This document shows, piece after piece, positions 1-14,000 of a stretch of DNA of 64,000 bases; within the stretch, counting starts at the first letter, position 1; every line of letters starts with the position of its first letter. Source of the stretch: Mytilus edulis (Eukaryota; Mollusca; Bivalvia; Mytilida; Mytilidae); NCBI RefSeq assembly GCF_963676685.1, contig NC_092344.1, positions 45,778,830 through 45,842,829 on the forward strand. The letters are read 5' to 3'. The position numbers and the translations under genes were made by a program. A model generated the notes under the pieces. That model did no database searches and was not told where the DNA came from. It saw nothing but the letters and a program-made list of their open reading frames with translations.

Positions 1-660
1 TTTATTTGTGTCCTGGCATGGCAATATCACAAGAACCATAAGTGATGAACGGTGAAAGAGAAAATCATCAGTATCAAATTTGACCTCCATTTTGTCATCG
101 ATATCAACATATTAAAATTTAAAAGAGCTTAGGTTGAATGGTTCATGAGTAAATGCAACAACATAAATGGAAATGCCATTTTTTTATCTTTCAAGAACCA
201 TAACTCCTGAACAGTAAAAGTCAAAATCGTCATTATTGAATTTGACCTCCATTTTGTCATCGGTAACAACATATTAAAATTTGAAAAGCTTTGGTTGAAC
301 AGTTCATGAGTAAATGCACGGACACGACTGGAAACGCCATTTTTCAATCTTTCAAGAACCATAACTCCTGAACGGTAAAAGTTGAAATTGTCATTCTTGA
401 ACTTGACCTCCGTTTTGTCATTAGTAACAACATATTAAAATTTGGGAAGCTTTGGTTGAACAGTTCATGCATAAATGCACAGACACGACTAAAAACACCA
501 TTTTTCAATCTTTCAAGAACCATACATGTAACTCCTGAACGGTAAAAGTCAAAATCGTCATTCTTGAACTTGACCTCCATTTTGTTGTCAGTAACAACAT
601 ATTAAAATTTTAAAAGCTTTGGATGAACAGTTCATGAGTAAATGCACGGACAACATTTGG
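1..660. repeat. Tandem repeat, period about 160 bp, four copies
   Basis: Copies begin near 28, 192, 352 and 511. Each carries a recognisable block reading TCAAGAACCATAACTCCTGA followed by a stretch on 'gacctccattttgtcat' and ending in 'aaatgcac..gacacgac'. The first copy is the most diverged and the array may continue to the left of the window. No gene is seen. The period matches the core repeats of other elements here, so this may be the core of a larger element cut by the window edge. Confidence 0.8.
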
Positions 661-714
661 TTGCCGACAGCATGACCGACAGCCGTACATCCCCAAATCA
701 ATAACCGACATTTT

Positions 715-1030
715 TGTCACAAAAATCCGGTTAAAAACTGCAAAATTTCCTGAAAATCACCAATTTATGGGCAGCAACCGAACTACTGGCACTGCTTGTC
801 TGATTCGTCTGATGAGATATAAGCCAAAAAATGAACTCCCCCCCCCCCCCCCCCCACCCCATATGTTCTATTTTTAGCCATGTTGGCCATGTTGGTTGGC
901 AGGCAGGGTCATTTGACACATTTTTTAAAACTAGATACTCTTAAGTGATGATTGTGGCCAATTTGGTTAAATTTGGCCCAGTGGTTTAAGAGGAGAAGAT
1001 TTTTGTAAAATTAACAGACGACGACAGACA
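715..1030 (-). mobile_element. Relic of the AGCTCACCTGG repeat family, minus orientation
   Basis: The reverse complement matches the 5' part of the large element at 14577-17234: the same order of 'cttctcctctgaaactactgggcc', 'aaaaatgtgtc', 'ccatgttgg' and 'aaaatagaacat' blocks. It is interrupted by a 17-base run of C at about 839-856, which probably grew by slippage. Both ends are eroded. Confidence 0.7.
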
Positions 1031-2024
1031 ATGTATTATCTCCATTGTATGTCACTGTTAGTAGTTTTTGGAGGTCATCTTAATAGTTAATTAGATGGCC
1101 TCTACACTTAAATAAACACTAAATTCCATATATATGTAATTATCTAGTATAAGACATTGTTGTCTGTTTATTACTTATAATAACGTTTGGATATGTGTTT
1201 TAGCATGCTATAAATCAAAATATAAAAAATCCAACCAAAACGTTTTCTTCATAAATATTCTGAAAGACTAAGGCTACGTCTTGCACAAAAGTCAACCTTA
1301 GATATAAAAGGTAAAAGGCGACGTCATAACTCTTGCGGTATTTTCAAAATCCTCCAATCCTGCACCTGCATTGGAAATCCACAAATTATAATGCCATTTG
1401 CCGTCAAATAGTTTCATCAAGGTCCAATACATTGAAGTTCAACGCTTGCAATTTGAAAAAATAGTCAAAATATTGTGTATTTTATATAGAAAATGATAAC
1501 TGAGGTATAATAACGAATAATACTCTCATGGGAAACCTGTTGGAAGAAGAAAAAGGACCGAGACGGCTTTGAAGAAAATAGGGCGATTTGGTAGAATGTT
1601 GGGTCGAATTGGTCGGGGGCGAGTTGTCATATATTCTTAACTGGGCAAGCCAAAGTAAGATGACACACCTCTTTTTTTAAGCATATATGCTGCTACTGAA
1701 CTATCAACCCCTCCTGACATTCCACACACAATTTTTTTTAACCCTGTTCTCATCTTTTGCTAATTTTTGGCCTGTTTGGTGATTCACATGTGTTTAACCT
1801 CACAGTCACATGGAAGGTGATTGTTTGACGTTTGATCGAAAATTGTACGAGCAATTTCATTGGATACTTTATTTTCCAGCCTTGAAATCAGCCAGTCAAA
1901 ATTGTTGTTTCAAAATGCTAACCTCTTGAACCTGGAAAAGTAAATAATGGATGTCCACGAAAACAACAGACCAAAACAAATGTGTTATGTGTGATTTTAT
2001 GATCAAAGTTTAATGTTATTGACT
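1031..2024. other. Region upstream of MTMR14
   Basis: No convincing exon is seen. A segment at about 1065-1250 resembles the inside of the TTAA-flanked element at 25211-25901 (shared 'aattagatggc.tct' and 'aaatacacac' blocks), so it is probably a relic. The MTMR14 promoter and any untranslated first exon should lie in 1251-2024; a GC-rich patch with 'ggtcgggggcgag' sits near 1608. I see no clear TATA box. Confidence 0.4.
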
Positions 2025-5000
2025 ATGACTTCGTCATCAACCGAAGCAGTTTCAAAAGAAGACATTCACGAATTATTAGAACATAGTGTCAAAAACACGC
2101 ACAAAGTGAAAGATGGAGACATCAAGGTTTGAAACTCTTTCCAGGATGTTTACATTTTTGATATACAGGAAATATTATTTCACAGGGATTTATTTTCATT
2201 TAACGTATAGTGTTCAATAATATTTGCAGAGTGTCATTCCTGATTATGATTTATTTAAGTCCCCAAACAAGCTTTATTTTACAAATCATGGATCCAGGTT
2301 TCGCTTACAAGGATCTGCCAACTGACAATGCTCAGTTCTACTTTCTGTTTAATAGACCTTTTGGGATCCTCTGGTTTTGTTGTGAGCATTTGCAAATATT
2401 TGTAGGCATGGATCTCATTTGTCGATGTAATTGCTAGAACAGAAAGAACAGAGTGCTGTCAGATCATTGTACATGTACATCTTGTATGAATGCTGACTTA
2501 TTTGGTCAAGTTTATAATAATATTGACCAAATCATAATAACAAAGTTGTCACAACATTGGAAATTGCAAATGTTCTATAATGTATGCATAAAATTTTCAA
2601 AAGTTTCTTATTCTTCAAAAGTAATTTTTTAGTTGAATTTTTTTGTCTAGAAAATAAAAATATAATTTTACACACACATCTACAAATGTACATTCATGAC
2701 ATTGTATAAATTTTGAACATGTATGTATCGAAGATCAGGCCTCGACAATAACGCTTGTCCGATTGTCCGGTACCAGAGGGAAAAAAGGTCGGACAAGTAA
2801 AAGCTATATCAAGCTTGTCCGACGGGACAAGTAAAATTATTCTGCAGAAAATAAGTTTCATCCAACTTTGATGAAAGTAATTATAAACAAAAAAACAAGG
2901 AAAGAAGATAAAAACAAGTAATAATTTGACTGTTTACTTTGAAACTTTGAAACATTTTATTTCTCAAGACCCCATCACTTGCAATCGATAATTTAAAACT
3001 GGTTCAATTGCATACTATTCTCAGAAACCAGTCTTACTGATCCGAATCAGCGATGCCCTTTGTAGATAAGGTAACTTTACAAGACAGTTCGTCACCAGCT
3101 GGAAACATTTGGCTTCCAGTACTGTTGGTTTAATAGACAGTTTGGCACCGTGAGATTCATATTTTAATAGACATGATTAGTAGACAGTTTGGCAACCCAG
3201 AAGACATTTCAGGACCAAGACAAATCAGTACCTTGTTTTCCTGCCTTATTCTGTTGCTTCAAAATAAATACCATACCAGTAATTTTTTAACAAAAATATT
3301 TTTCAAATAAAAAAGAAGAAATCATTTACCACAAAATTCACAAAATCATATTTAATCATCTGTAGAAAAAAAAAACACTTGCAATACAGTGACATATAGT
3401 TGTTAATTTCTGTGTCATTTGGTCTCTCGCAGAGAGTTGTCTCATTGGCATACCTCATCTTCTTTTTTTATTGATTATATTTGAATAATTTGTTTTTCAA
3501 CTTAAAAAACCAGGATACAAATCCAATGAGTGTACATTGACAGGTCTATCAGACTTTGCCTCATGTGCAGAGTCTGATGAGACTTTGGCTTTGATGAAAA
3601 CTAGAACCTAAGGGAGCTACCATTTGATTTTTATGGGGGGGCTAGAATGAAAAATTTTGTCCTGCATTTTTTTTTAGCTGTAATCTCTGTCCTGCCTTTT
3701 TTTTTAGTTTAACCTGACTTTTTTTTACCCAAATTGTCGTCCTGACTTTTTTTTTTTGTAAGTGTCTCATCCTGCCTTTTTTTTTACTCAAGACAAAACT
3801 CCTGTCCTGCCTATTTTTTTCAAATTTCATCCTAGCCCCCCCCCATAAAAATCAAATGGTAGCTCCCTAAGTCCTGTGACATGACTTGATTCAGTTGTTC
3901 TCGACTCATATATTTGAAAAGTCTTTCAAAAGATTAAATCAAATTCTGTTTCATTGTTGAAATTCATTTTGTTCCTTGAATCACCTTAAAATGCAAAAAA
4001 GGTTATTATCAAGATTTTTTTTGGACAAGTTACAATTTCATTCGGACAAGTAAGTTTTGGTATGTACTTGTCCTACTGGACAAGTTGAAAAAAAAGTTAT
4101 TGTAGAGGCCTGAAGATTATTGCAAAAGTTGCGTATTAAATATGTTATTTTCGACATGTTCAATGGCAACAATTATTTGACATGTGGTATAAATGTTGGT
4201 TTCTACCATGTAAAATGTTCTCTGTACATGTACAAATGTAGTGCCTTACTGAATATGCATTTAGCCATTAACTATTATTTCCCGACTATAAGTCAAACAA
4301 AAATATATGGTCATTCAATGTATATGAAACATTACCAAAAAACTATTCCAAAAGCTGTGTGTTGAATGAACCTCCATCCATTATTTCTCTAAATTACTTC
4401 AATCAATCACTCGTTAAAAAGTTTTATTCTTTTTCTGTAGGGAGATTTCATCATGGAAAAATGTCTGTTGTTGTTTTCGAAAGATTACAAATATTCTGTA
4501 AGTATTCTATGGACTCATGGATAGAACAACATGAGAAATGTCTGTTGTTTTTAAAAGATAACACATATTCTGTAAGTACAAATGTGTTCTATTATAAATT
4601 CATGGTAAGAACAACACCTGAAATGTCTGTTGTTGTTTTCTAAAGATAACACATATTCTGTAAGTATTCTATTATAAATGCATGTCATGGTTAGAACAAC
4701 ACCAGAAATGTCTGTTGTTGTTTTCAAAAGATAACACATATTCTGTAAGTATTCTATTATAAATGCATGTTATGATTAAAACAACACCAGAAATGTCTGT
4801 TGTTGTTTTCAAAAGATAACACATATTCAAGTATTCTATTATAAATGCATGTCATGGTTAGAACAACACCAGAAATGTCTGTTGTTGTTTTCAAAAGATA
4901 ACACATATTCAAGTATTCTATTATAAACACATGTCATGGTTAGAACAACACCAGAAATGTCTGTTGTTAATAACTTGTTGTTTTCAAAAGATAAAACATA

Positions 5001-8000
5001 TATGTTCTGTAAGTATTCTATTATAAATGCATGTCATGGTTAGAACAACACAAGAAATGTCTGTTGTTAATTTGTTGTTCATTGTTGTTTTCAAAAGATA
5101 ACACATATACTGCAAGTATTCTATTATAAATATATTCATGGTTAGAACAACACCAGAAATGTCTGTTGTTGTTTTTATACGACCGCAAAATTCGCAAAAT
5201 TTGTCGTGGTATATTGCTATCACGTTGGCGTCGTCGTCGTCGTCGTCGTCCGAATACTTTTAGTTTTCGCACTCTAACTTTAGTAAAACTGAATAGAAAT
5301 CTATGAAATTTTAACACAAGGTTTATGACCACAAAAGGAAGGTTGGGATTGATTTTGGGAGTTTTGGTCCCAACATTTTAGGAATTAGGGGCCAAAAAGG
5401 GCCCAAATAAGCATTTTCTTGGTTTTCGCACTATAACTTTAGTTTAAGTTAATAGAAATCTATGAAATTTTGACACAAAGTTTATGACCACAAAAGAAAG
5501 GTTGGGATTGATTTTGGGAGTTTTGGTTCCAACAGTTTAGGAATTAGGGGCCAAAAAAGGGCCCAAATAAGCATTATTCTTGGTTTTCGCACAATAACTT
5601 TAGTTTAAGTAAATAGAAATCAATGAAATTTAAACACAATGTTTATGACCACAAAAGGAAGGTTGGTATTGATTTTGGGAGTTGAGGTTCCAACAGTTAA
5701 GGAATTAGGGGCCAAAAAGGGACCCAAATAAGCATTTTTCTTGGTTTTCGCACAATAACTTTAGTATAAGTAAAAAGAAATGTATGAAATTTAAACACAA
5801 GGTTTATGACCATAAAAGAAAGGTTGGTATTGATTTTGGGAGTTTTGGTCCCAACAGTTTAGGAATAAAGGGCCCAAAGGGTCCAAAATTAAACTTTGTT
5901 TGATTTCATCAAAAATTGAATAATTGGGGTTCTTTGATATGCCTAATCTAACTGTGTATGTAGATTCTTAATTTTTGGTCCTGTTTTCAAATTGGTCTAC
6001 ATTAAGGTCCAAAGGGTCCAAAATTAAACTTTAGTTTGATTTTAACAAAAATTGAATCCTTGGGGTTCTTTGATATGCTGAATCTAAAAATGTACTTATA
6101 TTTTTGATTATTGGCCCAGTTTTCAAGTTGGTCCAAATCGGGGTCCAAAATTAAACTTTGTTTGATTTCATCAAAAATTTAATAATTGGGGTTCTTTGAT
6201 ATGCCAAATCTAACTGTGTATGTAGATTCTTAATTGTTGGTCCAGTTTTAAAATTGGTCTACATTAAAGTCCAAAGGGTCCAAAATTAAACTAAGTTTGA
6301 TTTTAACAAAAATTGAATTCTTGGGCCTCTTTGATATGCTGAATCTAAACATGTACTTAGATTTTTGATTATGGGCCCAGTTTTTAAGTTGGTCCAAATC
6401 AGGATCCAAAATTATTATATTAAGTATTGTGCAATAGCAAGAAATTTTCAATTGCACAGTATTCAGCAATAGCAAGAAATCTTCAATTGCACAGTATTGT
6501 GCAATAGCAAGAAATCTTCAATTGCACAGTATTGTGCAATAGCAAATATTTTCAATTGCACAATATTGTGCAATAGCAAGAAATTCCAATTGGATTTCAA
6601 TTGGAGTTATCTTTCTTTGTCCAGAATAGTAGTTGAATCAACTTTAATCATTGTTTTATACAATATACAATGTATATTCACTTTTACTACCAACTGATAG
6701 ATTAAAACAATCTTTACCATTCAGTAATAACAAGCACTTTTTTTTACATTTTAATATTTTATGATGTATTTAAATGAGTAGTTATTGTTGCAAACTTCAT
6801 TAGAAATTTGAATTGAGATCAGTTTTGAAATAAGGGAAAGGGGGATGTGAAAAAAAAATTGGGGGGTCAATTTTTTTCATTTCAGATTTCATAAATAAAA
6901 AAAAAAATTCTTCAAACATTTTTTTGAGAGGATTAATATTCAACAGCATAGTGAATTGCTCAAAGGCAAAATTTTTTGTTTAAGTTCATTAGACCACATT
7001 CATTCTGTGTCAGAAACCTATGCTGTGTCAACTATTTAATCACAATCCAAATTTAGAGCTGAATCCAGCTTGAATGTTGTGTCCATACTTGCCCCAACCG
7101 TTCAGGGTTCAACCTCTGCGGTCGTATAATGCTGCACCCTGCGAAGCAACTGGTTAACATATTACACTTATTCATGTTATTCTGTAAGTACATGTAGTGA
7201 TGATGTATTCTATAAATTCTTGGTTAAAAAATAACTTTTGTTGTTTTTTCAAATGATTACACATAATATTCTGTTATCTCATGATCATGTTACAAATTAA
7301 ATATAAATTTTCATTATCATGATTATTATTGATTATGATTGGAAGTACAATCTTTTTAAACTGAAATATTTGATTTGTCTCAACTTCTCATAATAAATAT
7401 AAGAAGATGTGGTTTGAGTGTCAATGAGACAACACTCAATCCAAGTCACAATTTGTAAAGTAAACTATAATAGGTCAAAGTATGTCTTCAACACTGAGAG
7501 TTTTGGCCCACACCGAACAGTCAGCAAGCCATAATCATAATCATAAAAGGCCTCTAAAATAGTGTAAAACCATTCAGACAGGAAAGCCAACTCTATGTAA
7601 GTTATACATTTAAGTAAGGTCGTTTGAATTGTTTTACATTGTCATATCGGGGCCTATCATAGCTGACTATGCTGTATGTGCTTTGCTCATTGTTGAAGGC
7701 CGTACTGTGACCTATAGTTGTAAATGTCTGTGTCATTTTGGTCTCTTGTGGACAGTTGTCTCATTAACAATCATACCACATCTTCTTTTTTATATCTAAT
7801 CTAATTAAAAAATGAAAAACGAGAAACACATTTGCACCACATCATCGAACAACAATCACTGAATATGTTGAACATCAGGTTCCTGACTTAGGACAGTTGC
7901 AAACAAATGCAGGTACCAACCTTCACCCTTATCTGAAACAATATTGTAATATCACAAAATAGAAACGACACAGGAAGTCTGTCATTGCACTTGCTATAGT

Positions 8001-11000
8001 GGTACACATTTTCTCTAGAAATAGGCTGAATGTCATCAATTTTTCACTTTAAAGAAAAGATCTAGTTTATACAGCAACAAGAATTTTTTTTTAACCAATT
8101 GGTAAACTAGTTTGAAGTACAAAATGTATGCTTCAACTACCTGATTTTTATTTCTATCTATGTTTCAGGTGATAACTAATTTCAACGGAGAACTCTGTGG
8201 ACATTATCCTTCCAAAATTATATTATTAGAATACCAATTGACTGAAGGTGACCAGAAAAAAGATAATTTTCATGGGTAGGAATCTTGAATATGCAGACAA
8301 CATATATACAAACATTAAAACATCATATATGCTCACAGTTGCAACACAGCAGTTTTTAAAGTTACAGTCAGTTAGTCTAAAAATAAAGAGTTTGTATTTG
8401 TGTTTTTTCAGCTTTAAAAATTGATAACTGTTTAATGTTAACATTCTTGATTGATAGACCCAGCTGCAATTGTGGCTACTTGCTTGTATACATACAAAGG
8501 CTGTGTTGAAAACCCATTGGTAGTCTTTGGCTGTTTTCTGCTCTTCAGTCAGGTTTTTGTCTCTTTGACACATTCCCAATTTCCATTCTCAATTTTATGT
8601 AAACATGAATATGGGTTTATCCTTATCTATCTATTTATATCTGGTGAAGTTCTGTGTTATTAGTATATTATCTCAGATACAGATAAAAATGTGATAGGAC
8701 AATAATATTTTGAAACACTAATTTATGTTTTATCAATCGACCAGTATATGCCAGTAATTCCCGGAATTAACTGCCGGCATGGTCAATACTAGTTTTGACC
8801 ACTTTTTTGCCAACCTTGGTTAGGAATCAATGACACTTCGGTTAATATCTGTATCTTTTTCTTAGAAATCTTACTACATGTATGGAAAACATCTCTTAGG
8901 AATTTTCTAGAAATAACTGTTTGGGGAGGGGAGAGGGTGCGAAGGCATATTATATGTCTTAAATAAGTTGAATTATAACCACCATAAACATCATGAACAT
9001 GACAAATCAAATTTAAAAAAGTCCTGAACTGGAAATAACTCTGGTTAACCAAAAAGTCATCAAAAGATCATCATTCAGTCTAAAATAATTGCTTGCTTCA
9101 GTTCTTTTTGCAATGCTATTTTTTTTCTCTTTTACAATATAACTCAAAATTGTGTTTAAAATTGATGAAAAAAAATCGTTTGTTACCTGTAAGTTGTGCC
9201 ATTTTCAGACATTTGAAATAAAAAAAACATAATTATGTTTTGCAATTTATATTTTTCAGAGTTGAGAGTGTATATGATACCACTCAGATGAGAGAATTAA
9301 TTAAACAAGCAAGATATGCTAGATGTAGATCTAGATTTGCTGTGCCTGTTATTATGTATGAAGGAAAGGTATGTCTTCTAAGAACTTAAAAAAATGTCCA
9401 AATACATTTGTTTCTTAATATATACCTTATATCACTTTAATTTTGAATTGCAGTTACAATTAGGTCAGATAATTTTCTTATATAATAAACTGCTTGAAAT
9501 GTATTGATAAAACATGTAGCCATTAAAAATAATTAATGATATTTATACATTTTATTCCTGGTAATTTGCTTCATGGTGATTACCTGCAGTTTCCTAGAAT
9601 TTGAATACTTATTAGTACAGGCTCAAGATAACACACAGAGAAATCAGCCATATTCATAAAAACACATTTTGATTTATCAAGAATTTCTTAATGTGGTACT
9701 TAACACGACAGGGAGATAACTCTGTAAAGTCAGGTAAACGTTTTAATAACACTGCGTTGTAAAAGAAATATTAAGCTTCTCAATGATCAAATTTGGTGTT
9801 TGTCAAACTGCTATTTAACCAGTGTAATTTTTTTGACAAAACAGTTGGTTCAAATTTTTTTAAATTTTAATATTTTTGTTAAAGGGTCAAAGTAATTACT
9901 TTGACAAAATTTTATGAAAACTAAACGAGCCAAAATAATTGTAGTGAAAGTAAAGGTACCACCTTAAGATGATGATTAGGCTTGCAGATTCCATTTTAAT
10001 TTAGCTCAATAGTGAATCAAGATTCAAACAAAATGGCAAGGAACATTATTAAGATAAAAAAATGTGTAGGCATTAGCAAGTATATGTGATGACCTTAATG
10101 TACATCAATTTAGTTCCCTCTTATCTAAGCATTAAAGGATAGCACTTCATACAAAGTACTTTAAAAAAGTTTTTTTGGGGGTTTTTTCAGCATGTATGTA
10201 GATCAGCTACATTGGCCAGTGGTGCAGAGATGTATGGTAGATCTGGTTTAGATTTCCTCTTCTCAGGTATGTGTATGTAAAAAGTAAAATCACAAAAATA
10301 CTGAACTCTGAGGAAAACTCAATCGGAAAGTCCCTAATCACATGGCAAAATCAAATGACAAAACACATCAAACGAATGGACAACAACTGTCATAGTCCTG
10401 ACTTGGTACAGGCGTTTTCAAATGTAAAAAATGGTGGATTTAACCTGGTTTTATAGCTCTAAACCTCTCACTTGTACAACAGTCTCAATAAATTCTGTTA
10501 TATTTACAATGATGCGTGGACAAAACATACATAATAAATAACTGTTACATATATCACCTGAAGCTAATGATATAGGTAGACATTCTTAAGGATGCATTAA
10601 CATGAACAGTTTGTTGACTATTTTATCCTTTGTAAAAAAGAAAAAAAGCAAGACTTTTATTCCAGTGTAAACTAAGGAGATGTGTGGAATGTATGTCAAT
10701 GAGACAGCATCTCAAAGGCACCAATGCAATAATACTAAAAGAAATCTAGAGGCTGAAATTTCAGTCTTCAGCAAATATAGGTGTCAATACATTATGTCTC
10801 ACTCTAATTCACCACAAGTCTTTATATATCTGCCAGAAACATCAAACTCTCATATAAACAAAAACGTTTAGTCAAAAGACAACTACGTATTGATATGGTC
10901 CTCGAGTATTTTAATTTCAGGTTTGTGCCAGAAATTATAAGATTTATGGGAAAGATTCTTATTTTAAAGAAACATTCTGGTACAATTGATTGCAGGTTAC

Positions 11001-14000
11001 ATTTTTGCAATAAATAAATGTAATTATAGGTGTAATTTTTAAATGGAATTTTACACAAAATTAAACAAGTTTAGATACATAACATGACATAGGTATATAA
11101 AATAAAACTTTATTAGTATTATGCATATTGTAGGTCCTGAAGCAAGCTTAGGGCCCATGTCTAGTCCAGAGGAAGAAGAGCCAGAGCTCCAAATGTTTGA
11201 CCGATTACGTGGACAAGATAAAAAATTATTACGAAATCTCTCTGTAAAATACATCTGTGATTTAATGGTCGAAAAGAAAAAGGTCAAATTTGGAATGAAG
11301 TAAGATTTTGTGATCAATTAATTTGGTTAATGGGAAGTCAAAGCAAATAATGAGAGCACACAAAATACTGTTATCAGGAGTGTATTATCTGGATTAGTAC
11401 AAGTATAATAATTTGTAATGAATTTGGATTTTGATAAAATTGCATATTACAATTGATTAGGTTAATTATTTAATTATTTAAAAGGAGATAAAGGTGTCCT
11501 ATTCAATTTCAAGAACAAACATGACAGAAGGTTAATTAACATCTTTCTCTAATAATTTGCTTATAGCACTCTCTAATCCGCACCCCTGTCCGGCAATTTA
11601 ATTTGTAGTAAGGAGTAAAGGACCACATACAATAAACTGAGTACATTGAAATAACCCAACCTAGACTATCAACTTAATTTCAATTATAGGGAGCTGTTTA
11701 TTTTTACTGAAAACAGATTAGTTCATGCAGAAAATATGTTAATGTATTGTGAAGATAGCTCATGCAGTTACAATTTCAGCAAGTAACAGGTTTATATTTT
11801 TATGCCCCACCTACGATAGTAGAGGGGCATTATGTTTTCTGGTCTGTGAGTCCGTTCGTCAGTTCATCTGTCCGTCTGTCCCGCTTCAGGTTAAAGTTTT
11901 TGGTCAAGGTAGTTTTTGATGAAGTTGAAGTCCAATCAACTTCAAACTTAGTACACATGTTCCTTATGATATGATCTTTCTAATTTTAATGCCAAATTAG
12001 AGTTTTTATCCCAATGTCACGGTCCACTGAACATAGAAAATGAAAGTGCGAGTGGGGCATTCGTGTACTGAGGACACATTCTTGTTAAATTCCTCTTTGT
12101 GAAATTTTAAGTGCACTAATCAATTTAAAAACAATTGAATACAGTACAGGCATGTGTTTGGTTATATTCTGTAAGTGCTGTGATCAGTGTGAGGAATATA
12201 CCTCTATAAAGCAATTAAGGAGGCTCAAGGGTATAAAAAGGAGTAGGTCCGGTAAGGACCGATTTTGGCCTCAAATTTCAGGTTCATCTGACGAAAGATT
12301 TTGACCACTTTTTAAACACTTAAGTGTCTATTTTATTTGAATTAATTAGTTTATGTGAAAGATTATAACAGATTTAGTCATTAAAAACGATCCGATTCAA
12401 GCTCAAATATGAAAAATCTACCTAATATGCCGAAAATTGTCACTTTTCAGATGGTTTTTGGTAAAATGAAAGTGGCCACATCCGTGTTCATCCTCAACCT
12501 TTATATATGTTATGTATTATCATAAAATACAACTTACATTTCAATATTAAGGATGAACACGAATGCGGCCACTTTCGTTTTACACGAAAACCGTCTAAAA
12601 TTTAACTAAAATGCTAGAATTATGAGGATTTCAGTAATTTAGCATGACTTAATGGTGCTAGCACCGGATATATGTGCATTGTATTGTCAAAAACAGCCCA
12701 TATTTATGTAGCAGAAGCATTCTACTGTCCAATAAATAACTAAAGGTTTACATTTTAACAATTTTGTAAAACTGCTATATTTTGGGGCCAAAAAGGGGTC
12801 TTACTGAACCTACTTCTTTCAGAAAAAAATCAAACATTTGTTTTTCATTACAAATTTTATTTATTTCCTTTTGTAGTTGTTACTTTATCATATGGTACAA
12901 AAATCATTCAAAACAATCAATTTGTGTTGGCCCCAGATGACTTTCAAAATGTATACATCATTGAAAAAGTTCCAAATTATCTCCCTTTGGTGAAAAAATG
13001 CCATTTTTTGGCTCTAAAATTGAAATATCTTTTTTCAACTCATCGGTGACCTATCTTTTTTCATATAATTTCCATATAAGCTGTACTTAAACTAAATTAT
13101 TGTAAAATTTTAGCGATTTCTGTAATAAATTTTTTTTATTTCGATATTACCTTTATTTCTCCTATTACTTCAACAGAAAAAAAAACACCTTTACAAAAAT
13201 GTATGCTTCTTTCGAAGGCAGATTGTGTTCGCAAATGAACGGTGACCCCACTTTTTTATTTTATTTTTCTATTAACTATCAGATAAAGTTCATTTATAGA
13301 AAAATATAGAGAAATCCTATATAAATGATTTAGACCCGCGGAACCCCCTTAAGTGTATTTTTGCAGATGATTTAAAATGAATATAAAAAGATTTCTTTTT
13401 CCCATTACACAGGACATTTTTATTTCTGATTTGAAACCCATCCAATTTTTCAATTCAATATGAATTGTTACCTGTGAAAAGATTTAAATTTCTACTATAA
13501 GAGTGAACTATCCTGACTTTATAAATATACTATTTTATTGTGATCAGTGTGATATCAAAAAGTTACTTTCAATAAATTAATTATTCCAAAAGAGATATTT
13601 CATAGTGTACATTTTTATAAGTTACATATCAAGATAATGCAAAAATTTGTAATTTCAGCATAACATCTTCAGAAAAAGTGGACAAAGAGAACAGATATGC
13701 AGATTTCCATATTTTAACTACACCATATCCAGGTAATTGATAGCTGAATTCACACTTACCAAATAGTCTGATGAGTTTGTTGGTTTTTTACTATGAATTT
13801 CACAAGAAAAAATAACCAACATTTTAGTCGCAAGTATATTTTTGTTATTCAAAGTAAATACAGTCGTTATATCAGTATAAAATGCCATTCATCTCTCTGT
13901 GATAGGTAAAATCTGTTTAGGTAAGTATAGTGAAAGTCGTCTTAACTGTCCCATAAACATTTCCTAATTTAAGTGTGTAATTTAGAATGGTTTATAGTGT

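Noticed and set aside
3642..3830. Lys-rich minus-strand ORF of 62 codons
   Set aside because: It is the complement of the T-rich interior of a MITE.
8226..8579. 117-codon minus-strand ORF in MTMR14 intron 3
   Set aside because: It overlaps exon 3 on the other strand and an interspersed repeat; no recognisable features.
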